Positions 44,417-52,855 of a stretch of DNA of 64,000 bases are shown here, in pieces; the first letter of the stretch is position 1; the number at the start of each line of letters is the position of its first letter. The notes below the pieces were generated by a model. It made no database searches and was not told the DNA's origin. It saw only the letters and a list, made by a program, of their open reading frames with translations. The translations under genes were made by a program, and so were the position numbers. This stretch comes from Flavimobilis soli (GTDB lineage Bacteria > Actinomycetota > Actinomycetes > Actinomycetales > Cellulomonadaceae): positions 2,822,688 through 2,886,687 of the forward strand of contig NZ_PDJH01000001.1 in NCBI RefSeq assembly GCF_002564025.1, read 5' to 3'.

Positions 44417-45406
44417 ATGAGCACACGCGCGGACGAGCAGCCGGCAGACGCATTCCTGTACCCGGACATCGAGCCCTACGACCAGGGGCGTCTCGACGTC
44501 GGTGACGGTCAGCAAGTCTATTACGAGCAGTGCGGCAACCCCGCCGGAAAGCCCGCGGTCTTCCTGCACGGCGGGCCGGGAGGCGGCGCCTCGCCGCGCC
44601 ACCGGCGCGTCTTCGACCCGGCGCGCTACCGGATCGTCGTCCTCGACCAGCGCGGCTGCGGGCGCAGCCTGCCGCACGCGAGCACGCCCGACGCCGACCT
44701 GTCGACGAACACGACGTGGCACCTCGTCGGCGATCTCGAGAAGCTGCGCACCCACCTCGGGATCGATCGCTGGCAGGTGTTCGGCGGCTCGTGGGGCAGC
44801 GCGCTCGCCCTCGCGTACGCGCAGACCTACCCCGAGCGCGTGACCGAGCTCGTCCTGCGGGGCATCTTCACGCTGCGTCGCGCCGAGCTCGAGTGGTTCT
44901 ACCAGCACGGCACCTCGATGATGTTCCCCGAGCTGTGGGAGAAGTACCTCGCGCCCGTCCCCGAGGAGGAGCGCGGAGACCTCATGGCGGCGTACCACCG
45001 TCTGCTGAGCGACCCCGACCCTGAGGTGCACGTCCCGGCCGGGGTCGCGTGGACCACGTGGGAGGCGTCGACCGTCCGCCTGGTCCCCGACGCGGAGTCG
45101 ATCGCGAAGGCCGCCGACCCGAAGCACGCGACGGCGTTCGCCCGCATCGAGAACCACTACTTCGTGCACGGCGGCTGGTTCGAGGAGGGGCAGCTCATCG
45201 CCGACGCCCCGACGCTCGCGGGTATCCCGGGCGTGATCGTGCAGGGGCGCTACGACGTCGTCTGCCCCGCAGTCTCGGCATGGGAGCTGCACCAGGCGTG
45301 GCCCGGCTCGGAGCTCGTCATGGTGCCGGACGCCGGTCACTCGCTCGAGGAGCCGGGGATCCTCGCGGAGCTCGTCGCCGCGACCGACAGGTTCGCGGAC
45401 CGCTGA
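44417..45406 (+). CDS. pip: Proline iminopeptidase
   Basis: The 329-aa alpha/beta hydrolase of the S33 family has LHGGPGGGASPRHRRVFDP (oxyanion region), DQRGCGRS, FGGSWGSALALAYAQ (nucleophile Ser125), RGIFTLRRAELEWFYQHG of the cap domain, GRYDVVCP (acid) and DAGHSLEEP (His). It frees N-terminal proline from peptides and is cytoplasmic. TAGGCT upstream sets the start. It converges with ku across a hairpin. Confidence 0.94.
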   Translation: MSTRADEQPADAFLYPDIEPYDQGRLDVGDGQQVYYEQCGNPAGKPAVFLHGGPGGGASPRHRRVFDPARYRIVVLDQRGCGRSLPHASTPDADLSTNTTWHLVGDLEKLRTHLGIDRWQVFGGSWGSALALAYAQTYPERVTELVLRGIFTLRRAELEWFYQHGTSMMFPELWEKYLAPVPEEERGDLMAAYHRLLSDPDPEVHVPAGVAWTTWEASTVRLVPDAESIAKAADPKHATAFARIENHYFVHGGWFEEGQLIADAPTLAGIPGVIVQGRYDVVCPAVSAWELHQAWPGSELVMVPDAGHSLEEPGILAELVAATDRFADR

Positions 45407-45444
45407 GCACTTCGCGGTGCCGACGGCCCCGCGCACGTCAGGGG

Positions 45445-45469
45445 GGCGCCGCTCAGCCCGAGCGGCGCC
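45445..45469. terminator. Hairpin overlapping the ku stop
   Basis: A 10-bp perfect stem GGCGCCGCTC / GAGCGGCGCC with an AGCCC loop contains the ku stop codon. It may end both pip and ku transcripts. Confidence 0.55.
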
Positions 45470-46256
45470 GGGCCTCCTCGACGCTGCGCTTGAGGGCGTC
45501 CATGAGGGAGACGACGGTCCCGCCGCCTTCCTCGTCGCCGTCCTCGGTCGCGCCGAACGTCGCCTCGGTGTCGAGCGCCTCGCCCTTCTCGAGCTTCGCG
45601 TCGATGAGCTTGCGCAGCTCCGCCTGGTAGTCGTCCGTGTACTGCTCGGGGTGGAAGTCGCCAGCGTAGGACTCCACGAGCGACGCCGACATCTTCAGCT
45701 CTTGCGGCGTCACCTTCGCGCCCGAGCCGCCCTCGAGCTCGTCCGGGCTGCGCACCTCGTCCGCCCACAGGAGCGTCTGCAGCGTGAGGATGTCACCGCG
45801 CGCCCGCAGCGCCGCGAGCCGGGTCTTCTGCCGCATCGCGAACCGCGTGATCGCCGTGAGCTCGGACTGCTGGAGCGTCTTGAGCAGGAGCGCATACGGC
45901 TTGCGCGTCTTCGGGTCGGCCTCAAGGTAGTAGGTCCGGTCGAGCAGGATCGGGTCGATCTGATCCGACGGCACGAACTCGACGACCTCGATCTCGCGGC
46001 TGTGCTCGGAGGGGAGCGACGCGAGCTCCTCCTTCGTCACGACGACCGTCTTCTCGCCGTCGTCGTACGCCTTGTCGATGTGCTGGAACTCGACCACCTC
46101 GCCGCACACCTCGCAGCGGCGCTGGTAACGGATGCGCCCGCCGTCGGCGTCGTGCACCTGGTGCAGGGGCACGTCGTGCTCCTCGAGCGCGCTGAAGAGC
46201 CGGACCGGCACGTTGACCAGCCCGAACGAGATCGCGCCCTTCCACACAGACCGCAC
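45453..46256 (-). CDS. ku: Ku protein of bacterial non-homologous end joining
   Basis: The 267-aa product starts MRSVWKGAISFGLVNVPVRL, the Ku core hallmark, with the zinc-ribbon-like CEVCGEVVEF, YYLEADPKTRKPYALL and a C-terminal region with DALKRSVEEARRRSG that recruits LigD. Ku forms a ring on DNA ends. It is divergent from ligD, with a 44-bp gap. The GTG at 46256 gives the family N-terminus; a longer frame from 46301 would overlap the ligD start. CACACT, six bases upstream, may be a weak leaderless -10. Confidence 0.95.
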   Translation of the reverse strand: MRSVWKGAISFGLVNVPVRLFSALEEHDVPLHQVHDADGGRIRYQRRCEVCGEVVEFQHIDKAYDDGEKTVVVTKEELASLPSEHSREIEVVEFVPSDQIDPILLDRTYYLEADPKTRKPYALLLKTLQQSELTAITRFAMRQKTRLAALRARGDILTLQTLLWADEVRSPDELEGGSGAKVTPQELKMSASLVESYAGDFHPEQYTDDYQAELRKLIDAKLEKGEALDTEATFGATEDGDEEGGGTVVSLMDALKRSVEEARRRSG

Positions 46257-46300
46257 GGTCTCAGTGTGCGACGTTTCTGCCGAGGTCGCAGGATGGAGCA

Positions 46301-48985
46301 ATGGCGCGCACCACCACGGTCGAGGTCGACGGGCGGTCCCTGCGTGTCACGAACCTCGACAAGGTCATCTACCCGGTCACGGGCACGACCAAGGGCGAGG
46401 TCATCGACTACTACCTGGCGATCGCGCCCGTGATGATCCCGCACGTCGCCGGCCGTCCGGTGACGCGCAAGCGGTGGGTGAACGGCGTCGGCACGGCCGA
46501 CGAGCCGGGGCAGGTCTTCTTCGAGAAGAACCTCGCCGCGTCAGCGCCACGCTGGGTGCACCGCCACGACCTCGCGCACAGCGACCACACGAACACCTAC
46601 CCTCTCGTCGAGGAGCAGGACGGCGCCGCGACCCTCGCGTGGTTCGCGCAGCTCGCCGCGCTCGAGGTGCACGTGCCGCAGTGGCGCTTCGCGGACGACA
46701 CGACGTCGCGCGGCAAGGTCGTGCACCATCCCGACCGGATGGTCCTCGACCTCGACCCTGGCCCGGGCGCGGGACTGCCCGAGTGCGTCGCGGTCGCGCG
46801 GCTGTGCCGCGAGATCGTCTCCGGCATGGGCCTCGACCTCGTCCCCGTGACGAGCGGCTCGAAGGGCATCCACCTCTACGCGCGGCTCGACGGGACGCTC
46901 GCGAGCGACGACGTGTCCGCCGTCGCGCACGAGCTCGCGCGGTCGCTCGAGGCGGACCACCCCGACCTCGTCGTGAGCGACATGAAGAAGTCCCTGCGCA
47001 AGGGGCGCGTCCTCGTCGACTGGAGCCAGAACAGCGGCAACAAGACGACCGTCGCGCCGTACTCGCTGCGCGGCCGCGAACGCCCCGCGGTCGCGGCGCC
47101 TCGCACGTGGGACGAGCTCGACGACGACCTCACACAGCTCGGGCCGCACGAGGTTCTCGACCGTGTCGCCCGCCTCGGCGACCCGATGGCCGTCGCGGGG
47201 ACGGGGGAGGGCGCCGAGGACCGGCTCGCGCAGTACCGCGCCAAGCGCGACGAGGCGCGCACGCCCGAGCCGTTCACGTCGTCGCGTCGCGATGGCGACG
47301 GCCGCCCGACGTTCGTCATCCAGGACCACCACGCGAGCCGCCACCATCACGACTTCCGCCTCGAGCACGACGGCGTGCTGCTCAGCTGGGCGCTGCCGCG
47401 CCTGACGCCGTCGAGCACCGGTCGCAACAACCTCGCGGTCCAGACCGAGGACCACCCCCTCGACTACGGCTCGTTCGAGGGCACCATCCCCAAGGGCGAG
47501 TACGGGGCGGGCACCGTGACGATCTGGGACGCCGGGACGTACGAGGCCGAGAAGATGCGCGACGACGAGATCATCGTCGAGCTCGCAGGGCGCCCAGACG
47601 GAGGGCTCGCGAACGACGGCGGCCCGCAGCCGCCGATGTTCGTGCTCATCCGCACGGACGCGGAGAAGCGGCAGTGGCTCATCCACCGCATGGACAAGCG
47701 CAAGCACCTCGAGTCGCTGCGTCGCCGGGGGCTGAAGCCGGGGCGGAGCGAGGACGACGCGGCCGACGGCGCGGCGAAGGACGGCGAGGCGAGGGAAGGC
47801 GCCGCGCAGGAAGGCGCGGCGAAGGAAGGCGAGGCGAAGGACGGCGTCGCGAAGGGCGCGACGACCGGCCGCACCTCGGGCAAGGCAGCGACGCGCGCCG
47901 CGAAGGGCGGTGCGCACGGAGGTGACGAAGTCGCCGTCGCGGGCGGCGACGAGCGCGGCAGCACTGCACACGTCGCCGCCGCCGCGCCGTCTGACCTGCC
48001 GCAGGACGTCTCGCCGATGCTCGCGTCGTCGACCGACGCCGTCGCGCGCCGGGACCTCGCCCGCGCGGGCACGGACGACAGCCCGTGGGTGCTCGAGATG
48101 AAGTGGGACGGCATCCGCGCGATCCTCTCGGTCGACCCGGCCGCGAGGACGTGGTCCGTGCGCACCCGCGGCGGGCACGACGTGACGGCGGGCTACCCCG
48201 AGCTCGCCGAGATCCTCGACCGCGTGCACGTCCCTGCCGTCCTCGACGGCGAGATCATCGCCCCCGGCCCGGACGGCACGCCCGAGTTCGGACGCCTCCA
48301 GACCCGCCTGGGGCTGACCGCCCCCCGCGACGTCGAGCGCGCCCGCCGCGCCGCGCCCGTCGAGCTCGTGCTGTTCGACGTCCTGCACGCGGGAGGGCAA
48401 GACCTGACCTCGCTGCCGTACTCGCAGCGGCGCGAGGCGCTCGAGATGGTGGTCGACGCGGGCGGGACGATCCAGGTGCCCGACGCCGTCGCGCTCCCGC
48501 TCGACGAGGCGCTCGCGGTCTCGGAGAAGCTCGGGCTCGAGGGCGTCGTCGCAAAGCGTCGCGACTCCGCGTACCGGCCCGGGGTTCGGTCGACGGACTG
48601 GCGCAAGATCAAGCACGCGCAGCACACGGACGTCGTCGTCGTGGGATGGCGGCCGGGGCGCGGCGAGCGCGCAGGGTCGATCGGCTCGCTCCTCGTCGTG
48701 ACGCGCACGCCCGACGGCCTGCGGTACGCAGGCCGCGTCGGCGCGGGACTGTCCGACCGTGACCTCGCGAGGCTCGAGAAGAAGATCGCGGCGCTCGCTG
48801 CGGACGAGCCGATCGTCGACGACGTCCCCGCGGCCGAGTCGCGCGACGCCCGCTGGTTGTCGCGGGGACTCGCCGCCGAGGTCGAGCACGGTGGCTGGAC
48901 GGGCAGCAAGCGGCTGCGCCACCCCGTGTGGCGAGGCCTGCGCCCCGACCTGGCGTCGTCGCCCGACGGGACCGTCGACGCCTGA
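46301..48985 (+). CDS. ligD: Multifunctional ATP-dependent DNA ligase LigD (polymerase, phosphoesterase, ligase)
   Basis: The 894-aa protein has the domains in order: primase-polymerase at about 10-290 with DLD at 150-152 (VLDLDPGPGA), 3'-phosphoesterase at about 325-490 with FVIQDHHASRHHHDFRLEHD, and ATP-dependent ligase at about 565-894 with the lysine in EMKWDGIRA (Lys601) and downstream EGVVAKR. This is the mycobacterial order Pol-PE-Lig. With Ku it repairs double-strand breaks. A disordered linker at about 490-560 contains 5-residue repeats. The gene ends 6 bases before a convergent gene. Confidence 0.95.
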   Translation: MARTTTVEVDGRSLRVTNLDKVIYPVTGTTKGEVIDYYLAIAPVMIPHVAGRPVTRKRWVNGVGTADEPGQVFFEKNLAASAPRWVHRHDLAHSDHTNTYPLVEEQDGAATLAWFAQLAALEVHVPQWRFADDTTSRGKVVHHPDRMVLDLDPGPGAGLPECVAVARLCREIVSGMGLDLVPVTSGSKGIHLYARLDGTLASDDVSAVAHELARSLEADHPDLVVSDMKKSLRKGRVLVDWSQNSGNKTTVAPYSLRGRERPAVAAPRTWDELDDDLTQLGPHEVLDRVARLGDPMAVAGTGEGAEDRLAQYRAKRDEARTPEPFTSSRRDGDGRPTFVIQDHHASRHHHDFRLEHDGVLLSWALPRLTPSSTGRNNLAVQTEDHPLDYGSFEGTIPKGEYGAGTVTIWDAGTYEAEKMRDDEIIVELAGRPDGGLANDGGPQPPMFVLIRTDAEKRQWLIHRMDKRKHLESLRRRGLKPGRSEDDAADGAAKDGEAREGAAQEGAAKEGEAKDGVAKGATTGRTSGKAATRAAKGGAHGGDEVAVAGGDERGSTAHVAAAAPSDLPQDVSPMLASSTDAVARRDLARAGTDDSPWVLEMKWDGIRAILSVDPAARTWSVRTRGGHDVTAGYPELAEILDRVHVPAVLDGEIIAPGPDGTPEFGRLQTRLGLTAPRDVERARRAAPVELVLFDVLHAGGQDLTSLPYSQRREALEMVVDAGGTIQVPDAVALPLDEALAVSEKLGLEGVVAKRRDSAYRPGVRSTDWRKIKHAQHTDVVVVGWRPGRGERAGSIGSLLVVTRTPDGLRYAGRVGAGLSDRDLARLEKKIAALAADEPIVDDVPAAESRDARWLSRGLAAEVEHGGWTGSKRLRHPVWRGLRPDLASSPDGTVDA
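47774..47857 (+). repeat. 15-bp tandem repeat in the ligD linker
   Basis: About 5.6 copies of GCGAAGGACGGCGAG-like units encode A(K/R/Q)(D/E)G(E/A/V) repeats between the phosphoesterase and ligase domains. The unit keeps the frame. Confidence 0.85.
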
Positions 48986-48991
48986 GCCCGC

Positions 48992-49981
48992 TCAGCCGAT
49001 CGCGGGCGGAGCCTCCTCGCGGCGCACGGGCGGCGGCGCGGTGCCGTCGCCGAACGGACGCCCGCCGAGCGACTCACGCCCGTGCTCCGTGAGCCAGCCC
49101 GAGAGGTCCGGGCCGGCCGGGACGACGCCCGACGGGTTCACGTCGCGGTGGACCTTGTAGTAGTGGTCCTTGATCTGGCCGAAGTCGATCGTGTCGCCGA
49201 AGCCCGGCGTCTGGAACAGGTCGCGCGCGTACGCCCACAGCACCGGCATCTCGGTGAGCTTGGTCCGGTTGCACTTGAAGTGCCCGTGGTAGACGGCGTC
49301 GAACCGCACGAGCGTCGGGAACAGACGGACGTCCGCCTCGGTGATCGTGTCGCCGACGAGGTAGCGCTGCACCGCGAGCCGGTCGCTCAACCGGTCGAGC
49401 TGGGTGAACAACCGGTCGTACGCCCGCTCGTACGACTCCTGCGACGTCGAGAAGCCGCACCGGTACACGCCGTTGTTCACGTCGCGGTAGATGTCCTCGA
49501 CGAGCGCGTCGATCTCGTCGCGGCGGTCCTCCGGGTAGAGGTCGGGCGCGCCCTCGCGGTGCAGGGCCGTCCACTCGGTGCTCATGTCGAGCGTGATCTG
49601 CGCGAAGTCGTTCGTGACGACGGCGCCGTCGCGCGTGTCCACGATCGCCGGCACCGTGATGCCGCGCTCGTAGCCGGGCACCCGCTTGAAGTACGCCTCC
49701 TGCAGGCGCTCGATGCCCAGGACGGGGTCCACACCGCCCGGGTCGAGGTCGAAGGTCCATGACCGCTCGTCGTGCGTCGGGCCGCACAGGCCGAGCGAGA
49801 TCGCGTCCTCGAGGCCGAGGAGCCGGCGCACGATCAGCGTCCGGTTCGCCCACGGGCAGGCGCGAGCGGCGACGAGGCGGTAGCGACCTGCCTCGACGGG
49901 GTAGCCGTCCCTGCCATCCGCGGTGATCCGCGTGGCGATGTACCGGGCGTCACGGGTGTACTCGGGAGAGGCGTAGGTCAT
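48992..49981 (-). CDS. Glutathione-transferase-fold quinone reductase (Xi class), probably mycothiol-dependent
   Basis: The 329-aa product has the Xi-class site ARACPWANR (catalytic Cys42 in CPWA), GLCGPTHDERSWTFD, and a C-terminal helical domain with SERAYDRLF-like NGVYRCGFSTSQESYERAY and FPTLVRFDAVYHGHFKCN. In glutathione users this is glutathionyl-hydroquinone reductase (YqjG); actinobacteria use mycothiol, and their homologue is reported to act on S-mycothionyl-hydroquinones (established for related proteins). It reduces quinone-thiol adducts. TAGCCT 6 bases upstream sets the ATG as leaderless. Confidence 0.9.
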   Translation of the reverse strand: MTYASPEYTRDARYIATRITADGRDGYPVEAGRYRLVAARACPWANRTLIVRRLLGLEDAISLGLCGPTHDERSWTFDLDPGGVDPVLGIERLQEAYFKRVPGYERGITVPAIVDTRDGAVVTNDFAQITLDMSTEWTALHREGAPDLYPEDRRDEIDALVEDIYRDVNNGVYRCGFSTSQESYERAYDRLFTQLDRLSDRLAVQRYLVGDTITEADVRLFPTLVRFDAVYHGHFKCNRTKLTEMPVLWAYARDLFQTPGFGDTIDFGQIKDHYYKVHRDVNPSGVVPAGPDLSGWLTEHGRESLGGRPFGDGTAPPPVRREEAPPAIG

Positions 49982-49987
49982 CTCAGC

Positions 49988-49993
49988 AGGCTA
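49988..49993 (-). promoter_or_regulatory. Leaderless promoter -10 (TAGCCT)
   Basis: TAGCCT on the minus strand is 6 bases before the ATG at 49981. Confidence 0.55.
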
Positions 49994-50066
49994 GACGCCG
50001 GACACCGCCCGCGCCGCCCGGGACGGGCGGTTACGCTCGTGGCTGCAGCACGAAAGAGGTGGACCG

Positions 50067-51896
50067 ATGGACGAGAGCGGGCCGACGCGTACCAAGCGGT
50101 GGCGCCCGGGCCACCGGGTCCCGCCCCGATGGTTCCGGTGGTCGTCCGTCGCGCTCGCGGTCGTCCTCGTGTGCGCGCTCGTCGCGCTCGTGACCGCACG
50201 CACCGACCTGAGCCTGGGGCCGCACGAGGCCCGCTACGAGGTGACGATCGACGGTCAGGTCACGGTCGACCTAGGGCCGCTCGGCACGGTCGAGCTCGAC
50301 TCGCCCGCGCCAGCAGGGATCGGCGTGCTCGTGACGGTCAAGGAGATCCCGTCCGACCTGTCGGCGCTCGAGCAGAGCCCCACGCTCGAGGCTCTGACGC
50401 AGGACCTCCAGGCCTACCTGCAGTTCTTCGGCGGGCCGTCCGCGACGATCCAGGACGCGATCGACGGTCTTGCCCGCGACGCGCTCACGAGGTTCTTCCT
50501 GCTGCTCGTGGGAGCCGCGGCCGTGCTCGGGCTCGCGCTCCTGCTCGCCGGCTCGCCCCGCAGCCACGAGCTCGCGCACGCGTTCGCCCCGCACTCCGCG
50601 ACCGTCTCGTGGGCCGTCGTCCTGCTCGTCGTGACGCTCGTCGTGACGAACCCGTCGACGGTCGAGCGCAACACGGCGGGCAAGCGGGAGACGACCGTGT
50701 TCGCCGGCACGGCGCTCGAGGGCGCGCGCATCACCGGGCGCCTCGCCGGCGTGGTCGAGACGTACGGCGGCCAGCTCGTGAAGGTCTACGAGGACAACGA
50801 GACCTACTACGAGAGGCTCACCGCGGCAGCCGAGGCTGCGTGGGTCGAGCGTTCCGAGGCAGAGTTCGCCGCCGCCGCGCTGCGCCTGCCGCGTCCGACG
50901 GCGGACGCGGGCGACGGGGACGACGACGGCACGAGCGTGGACGACCTGGCGGGCACGGACGGCGAGACGTCGCCCGACCCGTCGACCACAGGCGACGGGG
51001 CCGTGCCGACCGACGCGACGCCGTCGGCCGAGGAGACGGCCGAGGAGCCTGCCGAGACCCCGACGGAGGAGGCCGGCGACGTCGTCACGCTCCTGCACGT
51101 CTCCGACCTGCACTGCAACGTCGGCATGGCTCCCGTCATCCGGAAGGTCGCCGAGCTCTCGGGAGCGTCGGCGATCCTCGACACGGGGGACCTCACGATG
51201 AACGGCACCGCCGTCGAGCGGTTCTGCGTGACGACGTTCGCGAACGCCGCGCCCGACGGCGCACCGTACGTCCTGGTGACCGGCAACCACGACTCGGCCG
51301 AGACGGCCAGCCAGGCGCGTGCGGCGGGCATGACCGTCCTCGACGGCGGGGTCGTCGACGTCGAGGGCGTGCGGATCCTCGGTGACAGCGACCCGAACGA
51401 GACGCGGCCCGGCATCGGGACGGCGCAGGTCAGCGAGGAGGACGTCGAGGCCTTCGCCGACCGGATGATGCAGGTCGCGTGCGGCGAGGACGAGCGGGTC
51501 GACCTGCTCATGGTCCACACCCCGCGCGCCGGCACCTCGGCGCTCAGCAGCGGCTGCGTCGCGACGCAGCTCTCCGGGCACGTGCACCGGCGCATCGGCC
51601 CCGCGCGCGTCGGGCTGGGCGTGCGGTACGTCAGCTCGACGACGGCCGGCGCGGCCGAGGGGCAGCTCACGGTCGGTCCGCTGCGCGGCGAGTCGCAGAT
51701 GACGGTGCTGCGCTTCGACCGGGAGACGCGCCGGATGCTCGACATGCGCGTCGTCGTCGCCCGCCCGGACGGCAGCGTGTCCGTAGGCGGCGCGGTCGCG
51801 TTCCCGGCGCCGCTCCCGCAGGCCGAGGCCGAAGGCGGCGCGGAGAGCGCGCCGTCACCCGACAGCGAGCAGCAGGAGCAGGACGTGCCTGAGTGA
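50067..51896 (+). CDS. Membrane-anchored metallophosphoesterase
   Basis: The 609-aa protein has helix 1 at about 28-48 (SVALAVVLVCALVALVTA), an extracytoplasmic segment, two more helices at about 140-165 and 177-198, a disordered acidic region at 280-335 (GDGDDDGTSVDD) and a C-terminal calcineurin-like phosphoesterase: HVSDLHC at 344-350, DTGDLTMNG, GNHDS at 406-410 and GHVH at 504-507. The four metal sites are present. The topology with three helices puts the enzyme domain outside the membrane if the N-terminus is inside. The substrate is unknown. A GAAAGAGGTGGACC site precedes the ATG. Confidence 0.85.
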   Translation: MDESGPTRTKRWRPGHRVPPRWFRWSSVALAVVLVCALVALVTARTDLSLGPHEARYEVTIDGQVTVDLGPLGTVELDSPAPAGIGVLVTVKEIPSDLSALEQSPTLEALTQDLQAYLQFFGGPSATIQDAIDGLARDALTRFFLLLVGAAAVLGLALLLAGSPRSHELAHAFAPHSATVSWAVVLLVVTLVVTNPSTVERNTAGKRETTVFAGTALEGARITGRLAGVVETYGGQLVKVYEDNETYYERLTAAAEAAWVERSEAEFAAAALRLPRPTADAGDGDDDGTSVDDLAGTDGETSPDPSTTGDGAVPTDATPSAEETAEEPAETPTEEAGDVVTLLHVSDLHCNVGMAPVIRKVAELSGASAILDTGDLTMNGTAVERFCVTTFANAAPDGAPYVLVTGNHDSAETASQARAAGMTVLDGGVVDVEGVRILGDSDPNETRPGIGTAQVSEEDVEAFADRMMQVACGEDERVDLLMVHTPRAGTSALSSGCVATQLSGHVHRRIGPARVGLGVRYVSSTTAGAAEGQLTVGPLRGESQMTVLRFDRETRRMLDMRVVVARPDGSVSVGGAVAFPAPLPQAEAEGGAESAPSPDSEQQEQDVPE

Positions 51897-52035
51897 CCGG
51901 TCGCGCCAACGCCGGCCGAGCTAGCCGCCGGGCGGGTCGCAGCGCCCAGGCGGCATCGGTCGAGAGGCGCTCGCGGGGCGAGACGGTACGAGGGAGGGGT
52001 CGGCAGCGTGCCCCGCGCGGTGCGACCATGGCGAC

Positions 52036-52710
52036 ATGAGCCGCCGCACCGTCATCATCCTCGTGTCCGTCGTCGTGGCAGTGCTGGTCGCGGTGCTCGC
52101 GGGCCCCCCGCTCTACTCGCGCTGGCAGGAGAGCCGCAACCCGGAGCCGATCGCGCTCACGAGCGCTCCCGTCGAGCCGCCCGCCGCCGGGCCGTTCGAG
52201 CCTGACGGGACGTGGACCGTGACGCAGGGTTCGGAAGCCGGGTACCGCGTCGAGGAGGTGCTGCGCGGCGAGGACGTGACCGTCGTCGGGCGCAGCAAGG
52301 ACGTCACGGGCGAGGTCGTGATCACCGAGGGCGAGCTGACGGCGGCGACGGTGACGGTCCAGGCGGCGACGATCGAGACAGGCGTCGGCCCCCGCGACAG
52401 CTTCCTGCGCGACACCCTCCAGACCGAGACGTTCCCGACCGCGACCTTCGAGCTCGGCGCGCCGGTCGCGCTGCCCGAGCTCACCGGGGAGCCGGTCGAC
52501 CTCGAGGTCGTCGGCACGCTCACGATCCGCGACGTCGCGCGCGAGGTGACGGTCAGCATGCAGGCGCAGCGCTCGGGCGACGGCGTGCGCGTGGGCGGGT
52601 CCATCCCGGTGACCTTCACCGACTTCGAGATCGAGGCGCCGAACCTCGGGTTCGTGCAGGTTGAGGACGCCGGGACGATCGAGATGTTGCTGGTGCTCGC
52701 CCGGGCCTGA
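52036..52710 (+). CDS. YceI-family polyisoprenoid-binding-like protein with N-terminal anchor
   Basis: The 224-aa protein has a membrane helix at about 4-24 (VIILVSVVVAVLVAVLAG) and a YceI beta-barrel domain from about 58: GTWTVTQGSEAGYRVEEVL, RDSFLRDTLQTETFPTATFEL and LTIRDVAREVTVSMQA. YceI-like domains carry isoprenoid lipids such as quinones. It is anchored outside the membrane. It is upstream of the manganese operon but separated by 131 bp, with no sign of co-regulation. Confidence 0.88.
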   Translation: MSRRTVIILVSVVVAVLVAVLAGPPLYSRWQESRNPEPIALTSAPVEPPAAGPFEPDGTWTVTQGSEAGYRVEEVLRGEDVTVVGRSKDVTGEVVITEGELTAATVTVQAATIETGVGPRDSFLRDTLQTETFPTATFELGAPVALPELTGEPVDLEVVGTLTIRDVAREVTVSMQAQRSGDGVRVGGSIPVTFTDFEIEAPNLGFVQVEDAGTIEMLLVLARA

Positions 52711-52829
52711 CCCGGGGCACGGCCCCGCGACGACGGGACGGCTGCGCGGCGCTCGGCGGGACTCATGGCGCGCGTCCCGGTGCGCCTCCTGGCCGACCCC
52801 GCGCGGATTGCGGACCGTCCGCCGCCGTG

Positions 52830-52855
52830 CAAAAGTTCGGTATGTCGAACTTTTG
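52830..52855. promoter_or_regulatory. Palindromic operator over the mntA start codon
   Basis: CAAAAGTTCG and CGAACTTTTG form a perfect 10-bp-arm palindrome around GTATGT, which contains the mntA ATG (52842). It is AT-rich against a GC-rich background and lies at the head of an operon that encodes a DtxR/MntR-type repressor, so it is the best MntR operator candidate. Confidence 0.75.

Noticed and set aside
46257-46301. A longer Ku starting at 46301
   Set aside because: It would overlap the ligD start and add 15 residues (MLHPATSAETSHTET) absent from Ku proteins, which begin near M(R)xxWKGAISFGLV.
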